Below, piece after piece: positions 55,593 to 64,000 of a stretch of 64,000 nucleotides of DNA. The DNA comes from Gemmatimonadota bacterium (lineage in GTDB: Bacteria > Gemmatimonadota > Gemmatimonadetes > Gemmatimonadales > GWC2-71-9), in the NCBI GenBank assembly GCA_016713785.1, contig JADJOM010000003.1, forward strand, positions 744,001-808,000, given 5' to 3'. The first letter of the stretch is position 1. Each line of letters starts with the position of its first letter. A model generated the notes under the pieces. It had not been told where the DNA came from and made no database searches. It saw only the letters and a program-made list of their open reading frames with translations. The position numbers and the translations under genes were made by a program.

Positions 55593-56888
55593 TCAGCGGG
55601 CGGGGGGCGGGCTGCCGGTCCCGAGCGCCTGGAGCAGCCGGGGAATGGTGGCCCCGCTGGCGAGCTCCCGGGCATCCCTCCAGTCGGCCAGGGCGAGCAG
55701 GATCCGGCGGCGGATCTCGGTGTACTCCCGGGCCGTACGCGGCTCGGCGAAGCGCAGGGTCCCCGCGACGTAGCTGAACCGCCCCTGCTGGGCCACCAGG
55801 AGCGCAAACAGGCTGTCGACGTCGGCCAGGAGGGCGCGGGCCGACTCCGCGGTTTCGAACGACTCCCGCAACGAGCCCCGTCCGCCGGGATCGTCGGGCC
55901 GGAAGGTCTGCTCCAGCATTACCTCGCGACCGCGGTACACCCGGACGATATTCCCGGCCGCCGCGACGGTCCGGCGGGCCGCCCGGATGCTGTCGGGGCC
56001 GCTGAACCGGCTCGGGGCAAAGACGCGGCGGAACTGGACATAGTCGAAGCCCTCGTCCATCTCCGCGCGGGCCTCGGCGTAGGCCTCGACATAGGTCGGG
56101 GCCGCGTTCCGGCTCGCGGGCAGCCGCGACACCCGGGTCGGCTCCGCGTTGGCCAGGGGAATCGGACCCAGGGGCAGGGGGGCGGACGGCGCGGGATAGG
56201 CTCGGGAATACATGCCGGGCGCAGCGGGACTCGCGACCCGGGCTGGGCCCAGCGCGGGGGCGACGGGCTCGGCGGCCAGGGCCCCGTCCGCCGCGTGGGG
56301 CAGCGGCGGCATGGAGTCGAACGGGGACATCCCCTCCTGGACCTCGCCGGAAGGCACCCGCACCGAACCCAGCCAGCGAGCCAGCGGCGGACCGGCGAGC
56401 ATGGCACCACCGCCAACGAGGCAGAGACCGCCCACCCCCATGGCCAGCGCCAGCATGACCCGGAGCTTCCGGGCGCGGGTTGCTCCGTGAAACACGGGCG
56501 CCTCGGTGGCCACTGGTGTGGGGTCCAGGGCGGGGTCGTACTCGGTCTCGATGGGGGGGACCGAATCGGGGAGGTACGGCGCCGCATCCGAGGCCGTGAA
56601 CGCGATGGCTGGTACCAACTCGATCGGGGCGACCTCCGGCTCGGGAACGGGGGGCGGCTCCAGCGGTAGGGCGGGCACTTCGTGGTGTCCGCTCGTGCGG
56701 ACCGCCTGCTGTTTGCCCGTCACCACGGCCCGGTAGTCCGGGTGCACTTCGATCGGCAGCCAGCGGCCGGCGGCCTTGTGGAAAACCTCGGACTTGAGGT
56801 TGAGCACGCCGGAGCGGACGGCGAGGGCGAGCTCGTCGGCGGTCCGATACACGGCCTCCTCGCCGGAGGCCAGCCTGATGCGGTACAT
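55593..56888 (-). CDS. Membrane protein with GYF_2-like N-terminal domain, paralog B
   Basis: The 431-residue product has the same N-terminal module as its downstream paralog (YRIRLASGEEAVYR, ELALAVRSG, VFHKAAGRWLPIEVHPDY). A long proline-rich acidic linker follows (about 75-160), then one membrane helix (about 165-195, MLALAMGVGGLCLVGGGAML) and a periplasmic-looking C-terminal half with a helical region. ATG at 56888 with GAGGAA upstream is preferred to an ATG 78 bases earlier because the shared domain begins exactly there. Function unknown. Confidence 0.6.
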   Translation of the reverse strand: MYRIRLASGEEAVYRTADELALAVRSGVLNLKSEVFHKAAGRWLPIEVHPDYRAVVTGKQQAVRTSGHHEVPALPLEPPPVPEPEVAPIELVPAIAFTASDAAPYLPDSVPPIETEYDPALDPTPVATEAPVFHGATRARKLRVMLALAMGVGGLCLVGGGAMLAGPPLARWLGSVRVPSGEVQEGMSPFDSMPPLPHAADGALAAEPVAPALGPARVASPAAPGMYSRAYPAPSAPLPLGPIPLANAEPTRVSRLPASRNAAPTYVEAYAEARAEMDEGFDYVQFRRVFAPSRFSGPDSIRAARRTVAAAGNIVRVYRGREVMLEQTFRPDDPGGRGSLRESFETAESARALLADVDSLFALLVAQQGRFSYVAGTLRFAEPRTAREYTEIRRRILLALADWRDARELASGATIPRLLQALGTGSPPPAR

Positions 56889-57001
56889 GGTGGTTCCTCT
56901 CGCGCCTGGACGGGCAAGGTACATGTCCCGTGCCCGAGCCAGCAGCCCGATTCCCATTGTCGGCACAAGTATGCAGGAACTTGGCGTACGCTCGAAAGCA
57001 G

Positions 57002-57007
57002 ATCATA
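57002..57007 (-). promoter_or_regulatory. Weak candidate -10 box for paralog B
   Basis: TATGAT on the minus strand is close to consensus and lies in the AT-rich centre of the divergent region between paralog B and the amidase. No clear -35 box is present. Confidence 0.25.
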
Positions 57008-57166
57008 TACAAGCATGGAAGCGACTGCAGCGCTGTGATTTGGCTGACATTCCACCATGAGAAGTTACTTGAGGTGTTCGAGGGCCATTTCACCAGCTTG
57101 TCCCCAGTCCACCCACACCATGAGTCGCGGACCGCGAAGCGCTGCGCGATTCGCCCGGAGAGACGC

Positions 57167-58865
57167 ATGTCGGATGAGCTGCCCGATGGTGGGAGGGCGC
57201 CCGGACTGCCCAGGCGGGAGTTTCTGTGGATAATCGGGGCTGCGGCGGTGCCTGCCGTTCCGGCCGTGAAAAGTGGCGGGCTTGCGGAAAGTATCTTATC
57301 AACAGGCTGGCGTCGGCCCCCGGCAGTCGATGTGGTCGAGCTGGACCTCGCCGCCATGAGCGCGGGGCTCGACGCCGGGCGCTGGACATCCGTCGACCTG
57401 GTCGAGGGATGCCTGGGTCGGATCGCGGCGCTGGACCGGCAGGGTCCCTCGCTTCACCACATTCTGGAGAGCAACCCCGAGGCCCTGGAAGTTGCCGCGG
57501 CCAGGGACCGCGAGCGGTCCCGGGGCGACGTCCGGGGGCCCCTGCACGGTGTCCCGGTGGTGCTCAAGGACAACATCGACACGGCGGATGGGATGTCGAC
57601 CACGGCGGGCTCCCTCGCCCTGGAGGGCTCGCACGCCACGCGGGATGCCTTTCTGGCGGCGCGGCTCCGGGCCGCCGGGGCGGTGCTGATGGCCAAGGCC
57701 AGCATGAGCGAGTGGGCGAACTTCCGGTCGCCCCGCTCGTCCAGCGGCTGGTGCAGCCGCGGGGGACAGGGCCTCAATCCGTATGTCCTGGACCGGACCC
57801 CCTGCGGGTCGAGCTCCGGGACCGGGGGCGCGGTTGCCGCCAGCTATGTCGCGGCGGGGGTCGGGACCGAGACCGATGGGTCGGTGACCTGTCCCGCCGC
57901 CACGATGGGACTGGTCGGCCTCAAGCCGACGGTGGGGCTGGTCAGCCGGAGTGGGATCATCCCTATTTCGGTCAGTCAGGATACGGCCGGGCCGATCTGC
58001 CGGACAGTGACCGACGCGGCCCTGTTGCTCGGCGGCATGGTCGGGGCCGATCCACGGGACCCGATCACCCGTGCCGGCGCGCCCCACCAGCACCGGGACT
58101 ACACCCGTTTCCTTGACCCCGGCGCCCTGCGGGGCAAGCGGCTCGGGGTCACGCGGAAGGCCTTCACCGGGTACCACCCCGGCACGGACGCGCGGTTCGA
58201 GGAGGCGCTGGTGATGCTCCGGGAGCTGGGGGCCACGCTGGTGGACCCCGCCGACCTGCCGCATGCAGAGGACCGGGGCGCCGACGAGTTCCAGGTACTG
58301 CTCTATGAGTTCAAGGCCGGGCTCAACGCGTACCTCGCCGGACTCGGGCCCTCCGCGCCGGTCCGCACGCTGGACGACGTGATCGCCTTCAACGAACGGA
58401 ACCGGGAGCGGGTGATGCCGCACTTCGGCCAGGAGACGCTGATCGAGGCGGCGGCCAAGGGGCCGCTGACCACGCCGGCGTACCGGCGGGCCCTGGCCAA
58501 CGCCCGGCGGATCTGGCGGTCGGAGGGCATCGACCAGGTGGTCCTGGCACACCGGCTCGACGCCCTGGTGGCCCCGACCGGCAATCCTGCCTGGCCCATC
58601 GACCTGGTGAACGGCGATCATTTCACGGGCTCGGTGACCACGCCGGCCGCGGTGGCCGGGTACCCGCACATCACGGTGCCGATGGGGTACGTCGCTGAGC
58701 TGCCGGTCGGACTCTCCTTCTTCGGCCGGGCGTGGACCGAGCCGGCCGCTGCTGGGCATGGCCTACGCCTACGAGCAGGCCACCCGGCACCGGCGCCCTC
58801 CCCGGTATCTCCTCACCCTCCCGCTGCAATCCGGCAGCGGTGTTCCGACCCCCGGAAACCACTAG
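57167..58865 (+). pseudogene. Tat-exported amidase, frame broken by one extra G near 58744
   Basis: The product is an amidase-signature enzyme with a twin-arginine signal (PRREFLWIIGAAAVPAV). Its Ser-Ser-Lys triad is visible: K134 in VVLKDNID, the serines at 215-217 in CGSSSGTGG, and S239 in TDGSVTCPA. Near 58744 the frame shifts. Dropping one G from CCGGCC restores EPPLLGMAYAYEQATRHRR and a TAG at 58863, one base before the next gene. Without that change the frame runs on as nonsense-like sequence. The start ATG at 57167 has GGAGAG upstream. The downstream frame is intact, so a sequencing error is more likely than a dead gene. Confidence 0.75.
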
Positions 58866-59981
58866 ATGCTGAACCGAATCACCCTGGCGCTCCTCCTCGT
58901 CACTGCCCCGGGCGCCGCTGCCCAGGCAGCGCCCGCCGCCGCGGACTCTGCCCCGAAGCCCTATCGGGCCCGGCTGATCGGCCTGCCGTACGTCAGCTAC
59001 TCCCCCCAGACCAAGGTCCAGATCGGGGTCGCCGGGGGCTACCAGTTCAAGTGGCCGGGGCAGTCGCTCGCCGTCGCCACGCGTCCCTCCTACCTCGCCG
59101 CCAATGTCGCCTACACCACCAAGAAGCAGTGGCTGGCCTTCCTTGGCACCAGTCTGTTCACGCCGCGCAGCGACTGGTGGGTGACCGCCTCGATCGACGC
59201 CGGGTACTTCCCGCTCTTCTACTACGGCATCGGGCCCCGGGCGGAGGAGGCCGACTCCAACCTGATGGAGCATCGCTTCCTGCGCCTCGAGGGGCGGGTG
59301 CTGCGCCGCCTGGGTGGGCGGCTCTACGTCGGGCCGTATCTGCGGCGGCATACCGCCAGCCATGTCGACTGGCAGTTCCCGGCCGCGATCCCCGCCGGCC
59401 TGCCCGGCGGGAAGGGGGGCGTCACGGCGGGTGCCGGCGCCTCGGTGCTGGTCGACGGGCGGAATTCCCAGACCACGCCCACCCGCGGGTACTATCTGCA
59501 GGCCGACCTCCTCTGGCACGACCACTTCCTCGGCGGCGACTACCGGTATGGCCGGGTGGTCCTGGACGCCCGCACCTACCTGCCCGTCCGGGCCGGCCGC
59601 GACGTGATCGCCCTCTCGGCCTATGGGGAATTCAACGGGGAGGAGGCGCCCATCCAGTCGATGGCGCTCCTGTCGAACAGCAACACCCAGGAGCTGATGC
59701 GCGGGGTCTACCTCGGCCGTTTCCGCGACCGGCATGAGGTGGTGACCCAGGCGGACTACCGCGGGCACCTGAAGGGGCGGTTCGGGTACGTGGTCTTCGG
59801 CGCCGCGGGCAACGTCTTCGGCAGTCCGGGGAGCGACCTGCTCGACGAGGTCAAGTTCACCTATGGCGCCGGGCTCCGGTTCAACGTGAACCCGGCCGAT
59901 CCCCTCAACCTCCGGGTGGATTACACCCTCACCTCGTTCGGCGGCGGCGGGATCTCGATCGGGGCGACGGAGGCGTTCTAG
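58866..59981 (+). CDS. Omp85/surface-antigen-like outer-membrane barrel protein
   Basis: The 371-residue product has a signal peptide (LALLLVTAPGAAAQAAP). The barrel region of repeated amphipathic strands ends in an aromatic C-terminal residue (ATEAF), the usual signal for outer-membrane assembly. The segment MRGVYLGRFRDRHEVVTQADYR resembles the conserved VRGF/Y loop of the Omp85 (bacterial surface antigen) C-terminal domain, and no POTRA domains are present. It begins on the base after the restored amidase stop codon, so the two may be co-transcribed. Function unknown. Confidence 0.7.
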   Translation: MLNRITLALLLVTAPGAAAQAAPAAADSAPKPYRARLIGLPYVSYSPQTKVQIGVAGGYQFKWPGQSLAVATRPSYLAANVAYTTKKQWLAFLGTSLFTPRSDWWVTASIDAGYFPLFYYGIGPRAEEADSNLMEHRFLRLEGRVLRRLGGRLYVGPYLRRHTASHVDWQFPAAIPAGLPGGKGGVTAGAGASVLVDGRNSQTTPTRGYYLQADLLWHDHFLGGDYRYGRVVLDARTYLPVRAGRDVIALSAYGEFNGEEAPIQSMALLSNSNTQELMRGVYLGRFRDRHEVVTQADYRGHLKGRFGYVVFGAAGNVFGSPGSDLLDEVKFTYGAGLRFNVNPADPLNLRVDYTLTSFGGGGISIGATEAF

Positions 59982-60076
59982 GCCCCATGCCGGTGGCGGC
60001 CCGGACTGGCACGTGGGACGGGAGGATGGGTAGATTGGGCTGTTCGAAGTAAGTAGATACCGGCCAAGGACATACG

Positions 60077-61240
60077 ATGCCGTCTACCCTAGACCCGTCC
60101 CGGCTCGCGGATCCGGCGCTGCGACCCATCGCCGACAAGGTGCTCGATGCGCGGCGCCTCGACGCGGCCGACGCGCGGGTCCTCTACGCCACGACCGACC
60201 TGCTCGGCCTCGGGCGGATCGCGGACTTCGCCAACCAGCGACGCAACGGGGACCGGGTCTACTTCTCGGCCAACCAGCACCTCAATCCCACCAACGTCTG
60301 CATCCTGCGGAACACCTGTGTGTTCTGCTCCTTTGCGCGGATGCCCAAGGAAGCGGGCGCCTACACCCGCACCCTCGACGAGGTGTACGCGGAGGCGGAG
60401 CAGGCGCGCGGCACACCGACCAGCGAGTTCCACATCGTCGGCGGCCTGCATCCCAAGCTCCGGCTCTCGTACTACACGGACATGCTCCGCGGGCTCAAGG
60501 AACGCTTCCCGCACATCCACATCAAGGCGCTGACGGCGGTCGAGATCGCGCACCTGGCGCGCATCGAGCAGGCCAGCGTCCGTGATGTGCTGCTGGCGCT
60601 CCAGGCGGCGGGGCTCACCAGCCTGCCGGGCGGCGGGGCGGAGGTGTTCTCCACCGCGGTCCGGGCCACCATCGCCGAGCGGAAGCTCACGGGCGAGGAG
60701 TGGATCGCGGTGCACCGCGAAGCGCACCAGCTCGGTATCCCGACCAACTGCACCATGCTCTACGGCCACGTGGAGACGGCGGACGACCGGATCGAGCACC
60801 TGACCATGCTGCGCTCGCTGCAGGACGAGACCGGTGGCTTCCTGACCTACATCCCGCTGGCGTACCACCCCGACCACAACGAGCTGGGCGAGGAGCTCGG
60901 CCGCGTGGGCAGTGCCACCACCGCGTACGAGGACCTCAAGAACATCGCCATCGGGCGCCTGTTCCTGGACAGCATCCCCCATGTGAAGACCCACTGGCCC
61001 ATGGTGACGCCGTTCCTGTCGCAGGTCGCGCTCAGCTTCGGCTGCGATGACGTCGAGGGGACGGTGGTGTACGAGCGGGTGTATCACGAGGCTGGCGCCC
61101 AGACGCAGATGCACATGCAGTACCGGGACCTGGTGGCGCTGATCCGTGGGGCGGGGAAGCGCCCGGTGGAACGCAACAGCCTCTACCAGCCGGTGCGGGA
61201 GCAGTTCGACGAGGTCGAGGCCGAGCTGGTGCCGGCATGA
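60077..61240 (+). CDS. mqnE: Aminofutalosine synthase MqnE (radical SAM)
   Basis: MqnE joins the MqnA product 3-[(1-carboxyvinyl)oxy]benzoate to SAM to give aminofutalosine in the futalosine menaquinone pathway. The 387-residue product has the MqnE blocks FHIVGGLHPKL, LPGGGAEVFS, TNCTMLYGHVE and PLAYHPDHNELG. The cluster cysteines are C75, C81 and C84 in NVCILRNTCVFCSF. This is a CX5CX2C spacing, where the classic radical-SAM motif is CX3CX2C as in MqnC next door. An AAGGA ribosome site precedes the ATG. It overlaps mqnA by four bases. Confidence 0.93.
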   Translation: MPSTLDPSRLADPALRPIADKVLDARRLDAADARVLYATTDLLGLGRIADFANQRRNGDRVYFSANQHLNPTNVCILRNTCVFCSFARMPKEAGAYTRTLDEVYAEAEQARGTPTSEFHIVGGLHPKLRLSYYTDMLRGLKERFPHIHIKALTAVEIAHLARIEQASVRDVLLALQAAGLTSLPGGGAEVFSTAVRATIAERKLTGEEWIAVHREAHQLGIPTNCTMLYGHVETADDRIEHLTMLRSLQDETGGFLTYIPLAYHPDHNELGEELGRVGSATTAYEDLKNIAIGRLFLDSIPHVKTHWPMVTPFLSQVALSFGCDDVEGTVVYERVYHEAGAQTQMHMQYRDLVALIRGAGKRPVERNSLYQPVREQFDEVEAELVPA

Positions 61241-62058
61241 GGCTCGGACGCATCCCGTACATCAACTGCTACCCGGTCTACGGGGCCATGGACCGCGGGT
61301 TGCTCACGCCCGAGGCCGAGCTGGTGACCGGGACCGCCTCCGACCTGAACGACCTGCTGGCGGCCGGCGAACTGGACCTGAGCGTGATCAGCGCGGTGGA
61401 GTATGCCCGCGACGCGGCGGCGTACCACCTGCTCCCGGGCCTGGCCATCAGCTGCGACGGGCCGGTGCACAGCGTCAAGCTCTTCAGCAAGCGCCCGCTG
61501 CCGCGGCTCGACGGCGAGACGGTGCTCCGCACCTCATCCTCGCGCACCTCGGTGCTCCTGCTCGAGCTGCTCTGCCGCCACCGCTGGCGGGTGCAGCCGC
61601 GCTTCGCCACCGTGCGGGCGGAACCGACGGACCTCGACGCGCTGGCGCAGTTCCCGCACGAGGCGGTGCTGGTGATCGGCGATGCGGCGCTCCTGCTGGC
61701 GGCCCGCGAGACCTACCCGGTGCAGGTCGACCTGGGGGAGGCCTGGCACGACTGGACCGGGCTGCCGTTCGTCTTCGCGGTGTGGGCCGCGCGCCGGAGT
61801 GCCGACCAGGCGGCGGTGCGGCGGATCCACCAGCAGCTGCTCGCCTCGCGGGCCTGGGGCCTGGAGCACCTGGACCAGCTCGCGGACCAGGCGTGGGCCA
61901 CGACCGGCATCCCCCGCGACACCTGCCGGGCGTACTTCGACGACCTGGACTACGGCTTCTCCTACCGGCACCTCGCCGGGCTGACCGACTTCTTCCGGCG
62001 GCTGGCGGCGGACGGGCTGGTGCCCGACGGCAGCCTCAGCTTCATCACCGCGGCGTAG
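61237..62058 (+). CDS. mqnA: Chorismate dehydratase MqnA
   Basis: MqnA removes water from chorismate in the first step of the futalosine pathway. The 273-residue protein looks like a periplasmic-binding fold without a signal peptide, as MqnA does. It has the N-terminal LGRIPYINCYPVY, DLSVISAVEYARD and the TSSSRTSVLLLELL block. The ATG overlaps the mqnE stop. It lies between the two radical-SAM enzymes of the same pathway. Confidence 0.93.
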   Translation: MRLGRIPYINCYPVYGAMDRGLLTPEAELVTGTASDLNDLLAAGELDLSVISAVEYARDAAAYHLLPGLAISCDGPVHSVKLFSKRPLPRLDGETVLRTSSSRTSVLLLELLCRHRWRVQPRFATVRAEPTDLDALAQFPHEAVLVIGDAALLLAARETYPVQVDLGEAWHDWTGLPFVFAVWAARRSADQAAVRRIHQQLLASRAWGLEHLDQLADQAWATTGIPRDTCRAYFDDLDYGFSYRHLAGLTDFFRRLAADGLVPDGSLSFITAA

Positions 62059-62098
62059 GGCGCGAGCCCGCGTCGAGACCCGGAACCGGGGCCACTGC

Positions 62099-63163
62099 AT
62101 GGACACGATCGATCGCACATCCGGCGAGTTCCGCGAGGCCCTCGAGCTCTACGAGCGGGCCAGCCTGCTCGAGCTGGGTGACCTCGCCGACCGGGCCCGC
62201 TGGCGGCACCACCCGGACCCGGTGGTCACCTACATCATCGACCGGAACATCAACTACACCAACGTCTGCGTCGCCGACTGCGGCTTCTGCGCCTTCTACC
62301 GGCGGCCGAAGCACGGCGAGGGCTACGTGCTCTCGTTCGAGCAGATCGGGCAGAAGATCGACGAGTGCAAGGACCTGGGCGGGGTGCAGATCCTCATCCA
62401 GGGCGGGCACAACCCCTACATCCCATTCGCCTGGTACCTCGACCTGCTGCGCTACATCAAGCAGCACCACCCGATCCACATCCACGGCTTCTCGCCCTCC
62501 GAGGTGGTGTTCTTCGCCGAGCGCTTCCGGATGCCGGTCGGTGCGGTCATCCGGGAACTCCGCGCGGCGGGGCTCGACAGCATCCCCGGGGGTGGCGGGG
62601 AGATCCTGGTCGACGCGGTGCGCCAGCGGGTGGCGCCCAAGAAGGCCCAGACCGACGCGTGGCTCGGGGTGCAGGAGGAGGCGCACCGCCAGGGGCTGCG
62701 CACCTCGGTCAGCATGATGTACGGGATGGGCGAGTCGAACGCCGACCGGATCGAGCACCTCTTCCGGGTGCGCGAGGTGCAGCGGCGCACCGGCGGGTTC
62801 ACCGCCTTCATCTGCTGGCCGCTGCAGCCGGAGGGGACGCCGGAGCTCTCCGACGTCAAGAAGACGGACGCCGTGACCTACCTGCGGACGCTGGCCATCG
62901 CGCGCATCGTGCTCGACAACGTGCCGAGCCTGCAGTCCTCGTGGGTCACGATGGGACACAAGGTGGGGCAGGTCGCCCTGCGCTTCGGCGCCAACGACTA
63001 CGGCAGCCTGATGATGGAGGAGAACGTGGTCTCCGCGGCGGGGACCACCCACCGCAGCACCATCGCCGAGATGGAACGGGTCATCCGCGACGCCGGTTTC
63101 GAGCCGCGCCGGCGGCGGCAGGACTACTCGATGGTGGACGCCCCGGCCGCGGCCGTCGCCTGA
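62099..63163 (+). CDS. mqnC: Cyclic dehypoxanthinyl futalosine synthase MqnC (radical SAM)
   Basis: MqnC cyclises dehypoxanthinyl futalosine by radical chemistry. The 354-residue product has the canonical CX3CX2C cluster motif (C57, C61, C64 in NVCVADCGFCAF), ILIQGGHNP, SIPGGGGEILV and SMMYGMGES. The ATG is 41 bases after mqnA. Its stop overlaps the ispF ATG. mqnB and mqnD, the other pathway steps, are outside the window. Confidence 0.95.
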   Translation: MDTIDRTSGEFREALELYERASLLELGDLADRARWRHHPDPVVTYIIDRNINYTNVCVADCGFCAFYRRPKHGEGYVLSFEQIGQKIDECKDLGGVQILIQGGHNPYIPFAWYLDLLRYIKQHHPIHIHGFSPSEVVFFAERFRMPVGAVIRELRAAGLDSIPGGGGEILVDAVRQRVAPKKAQTDAWLGVQEEAHRQGLRTSVSMMYGMGESNADRIEHLFRVREVQRRTGGFTAFICWPLQPEGTPELSDVKKTDAVTYLRTLAIARIVLDNVPSLQSSWVTMGHKVGQVALRFGANDYGSLMMEENVVSAAGTTHRSTIAEMERVIRDAGFEPRRRRQDYSMVDAPAAAVA

Positions 63164-63640
63164 TGGTGCGCACGGGGATCGGGTACGACTCGCACCGGCT
63201 CGAGGCCGGCCGGCCGCTCATCCTCGGCGGCCAGCGGATCCCCTTCGAGAAGGGGCTCGCCGGCCATTCGGACGCCGATGCGGTGGCGCACGCCCTGACC
63301 GACGCGATCCTGGGCGCGGCGGCGGCCGGGCGACATCGGCAAGCTCTTTCCCGACACCGATCCCGAATGGAAGGGCGCCGACTCGCTGCAGCTGCTCCGG
63401 CAGGCCTGCGAGCTGGTGCGCTATCGCGGGTTCGAGCCGCGCCAGGCAGACATCACGGTGATCGCCGAGCGGCCCAAGCTGGGTGCCTATCTTCCCGCCA
63501 TGGCGGAGGCCCTCTCCCGGGCCACCGGCATCCCGGTGGCCGCGCTGGGCCTCAAGGCCAAGACCAACGAAGGCATGGGCTTCATCGGCCGAGGCGAGGG
63601 CATCGCGGTGATTGCCGTGGCCACGCTGGAGACGAGCTGA
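63163..63640 (+). pseudogene. ispF: 2-C-methyl-D-erythritol 2,4-cyclodiphosphate synthase, frame broken by one extra G near 63329
   Basis: IspF forms the cyclic diphosphate in the MEP pathway. From the ATG at 63163 the frame reads TGIGYDSHRL, with the metal ligands D9 and H11, then GHSDADAVAHALTDAILGAA. It fails at the GGG of 63328-63330. With one G removed it continues as GDIGKLFPDTDPEWKGADS and runs through KTNEGMGFIGRGEGIAV to a TGA that overlaps the next ATG. The repaired alignment needs no other change, so a sequencing or assembly error is likely. The enzyme is essential where the MEP pathway is the only isoprenoid route. Confidence 0.85.
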
Positions 63641-64000
63641 TGGAGCGGCTCGTGGCGTGGCTCATCGAGCTGCCGCCGCTCACGATCTACCTCGCGCTCG
63701 GCCTCTCCACCCTCATCGAGAACATCTTTCCCCCCATGCCGTCCGATGTCGTGACGGCGCTGGGCGGCTTCCTCACCCAGCACACCACGGTGTCCCCCGT
63801 GTGGGTGTGGGTCGTGGCCTGGTCGGCCAACATGGGTGGCGCGGTCGCCATGTACCTGCTGGCGCGCCGCCATGGCCGGCGGTTCCTGGTGAGCCCGCTG
63901 GGCCGCCGCCTGCTGCCCGCCGAGGCGATCCTGAGCATGGAGCGGGAGTACCTGCGCTTCGGCCTGGCCGGGATCTTCCTGGCGCGGCTCCTGCCGGGCT
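63640..64000 (+). CDS. DedA family membrane protein (5' part only)
   Basis: The first 120 residues of a DedA-family protein run off the right edge. The opening helix region with LSTLIENIFPPMPSDVV and the RLLPG at the end of the visible part are family hallmarks; members are undecaprenyl-phosphate or phospholipid flippases. The ATG overlaps the ispF stop. Several hydrophobic helices are present, with a basic loop (RRHGRRF) between. Confidence 0.85.
   Translation, partial: MERLVAWLIELPPLTIYLALGLSTLIENIFPPMPSDVVTALGGFLTQHTTVSPVWVWVVAWSANMGGAVAMYLLARRHGRRFLVSPLGRRLLPAEAILSMEREYLRFGLAGIFLARLLPG

Noticed and set aside
57043..57085. Promoter for the amidase from CTGACA/TTGGCT and TTACTT
   Set aside because: The spacing is 15 or 19 bases and the boxes overlap arbitrary AT-rich sequence. 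The evidence is too weak to list.

Overview
The window is a very G+C-rich, densely packed bacterial chromosome segment made almost entirely of core metabolism and household genes. I see no tRNA, rRNA, CRISPR array, insertion sequence, integrase or phage gene, and no gene-free stretch longer than about 300 bases. The gene content suggests a Gram-negative, aerobic, menaquinone-using bacterium outside the Proteobacteria: outer-membrane barrels, a Bacteroidetes/Bacillus-style di-haem succinate dehydrogenase, a 14-gene NADH dehydrogenase and the futalosine menaquinone route. Gemmatimonadota is my best guess; this is inference from style and content, with no search behind it.

Layout. 1-5940: end of a family-4 uracil-DNA glycosylase, then dnaB, radA, ispD, a low-Mr phosphatase, aroE and comF, the last ones overlapping as one transcription unit. 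5971-10539: gap, pgk, tpiA, secG, carA. 10563-13551: an HU gene with its own promoter, moaD-moaE-moaA and a TrmL-type tRNA methylase with an unusual disordered tail. 13564-17956: mdh-sdhC-sdhA-sdhB. 18045-26556: accessory block of an outer-membrane protein overlapping a lipoprotein, a small unknown protein, a secreted serine hydrolase, a secreted M1 metallopeptidase, an FHA-membrane fusion and dcd. 26788-42167: complete nuoA-N plus a phosphohexomutase; then a UPF0182-like membrane protein. 44673-47269: sucC-sucD-ndk. 47325-53235: yceD-rpmF-plsX-fabH-fabD-fabG-acpP-fabF. 53347-58865: Rieske-flavodoxin fusion, two paralogous membrane proteins with a GYF_2-like head, and a Tat-exported amidase whose frame is broken. 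58866-64000: an Omp85-like barrel, mqnE-mqnA-mqnC, ispF (frame broken) and the start of a DedA protein.

How it fits together. Glycolysis (gap-pgk-tpiA), the TCA steps (mdh, sdh, sucCD) and NDH-1 feed electrons to menaquinone, whose synthesis genes (mqnEAC) lie in the same window. The two split MEP-pathway genes ispD and ispF supply the isoprenoid precursor for its side chain. The ribosome/lipid operon yceD-rpmF-plsX-fab is arranged as in many bacteria.

The most notable signals are regulatory or architectural. Five DnaA-box-like repeats, phased about every 11 bp, lie directly upstream of the dnaB promoter. Several genes have a TANNNT -10 box only 6-8 bases before the start codon, which implies leaderless mRNAs. 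A 20-codon upstream ORF has a stop that overlaps the sucC start. Operon ends carry strong two-part GC hairpins without T-tracts. Two genes (amidase, ispF) each carry a single extra G that breaks an otherwise intact frame. I found no strong candidate for a wholly new multi-gene system; the GYF_2-headed paralog pair and the Rieske-flavodoxin fusion are the least explained genes.
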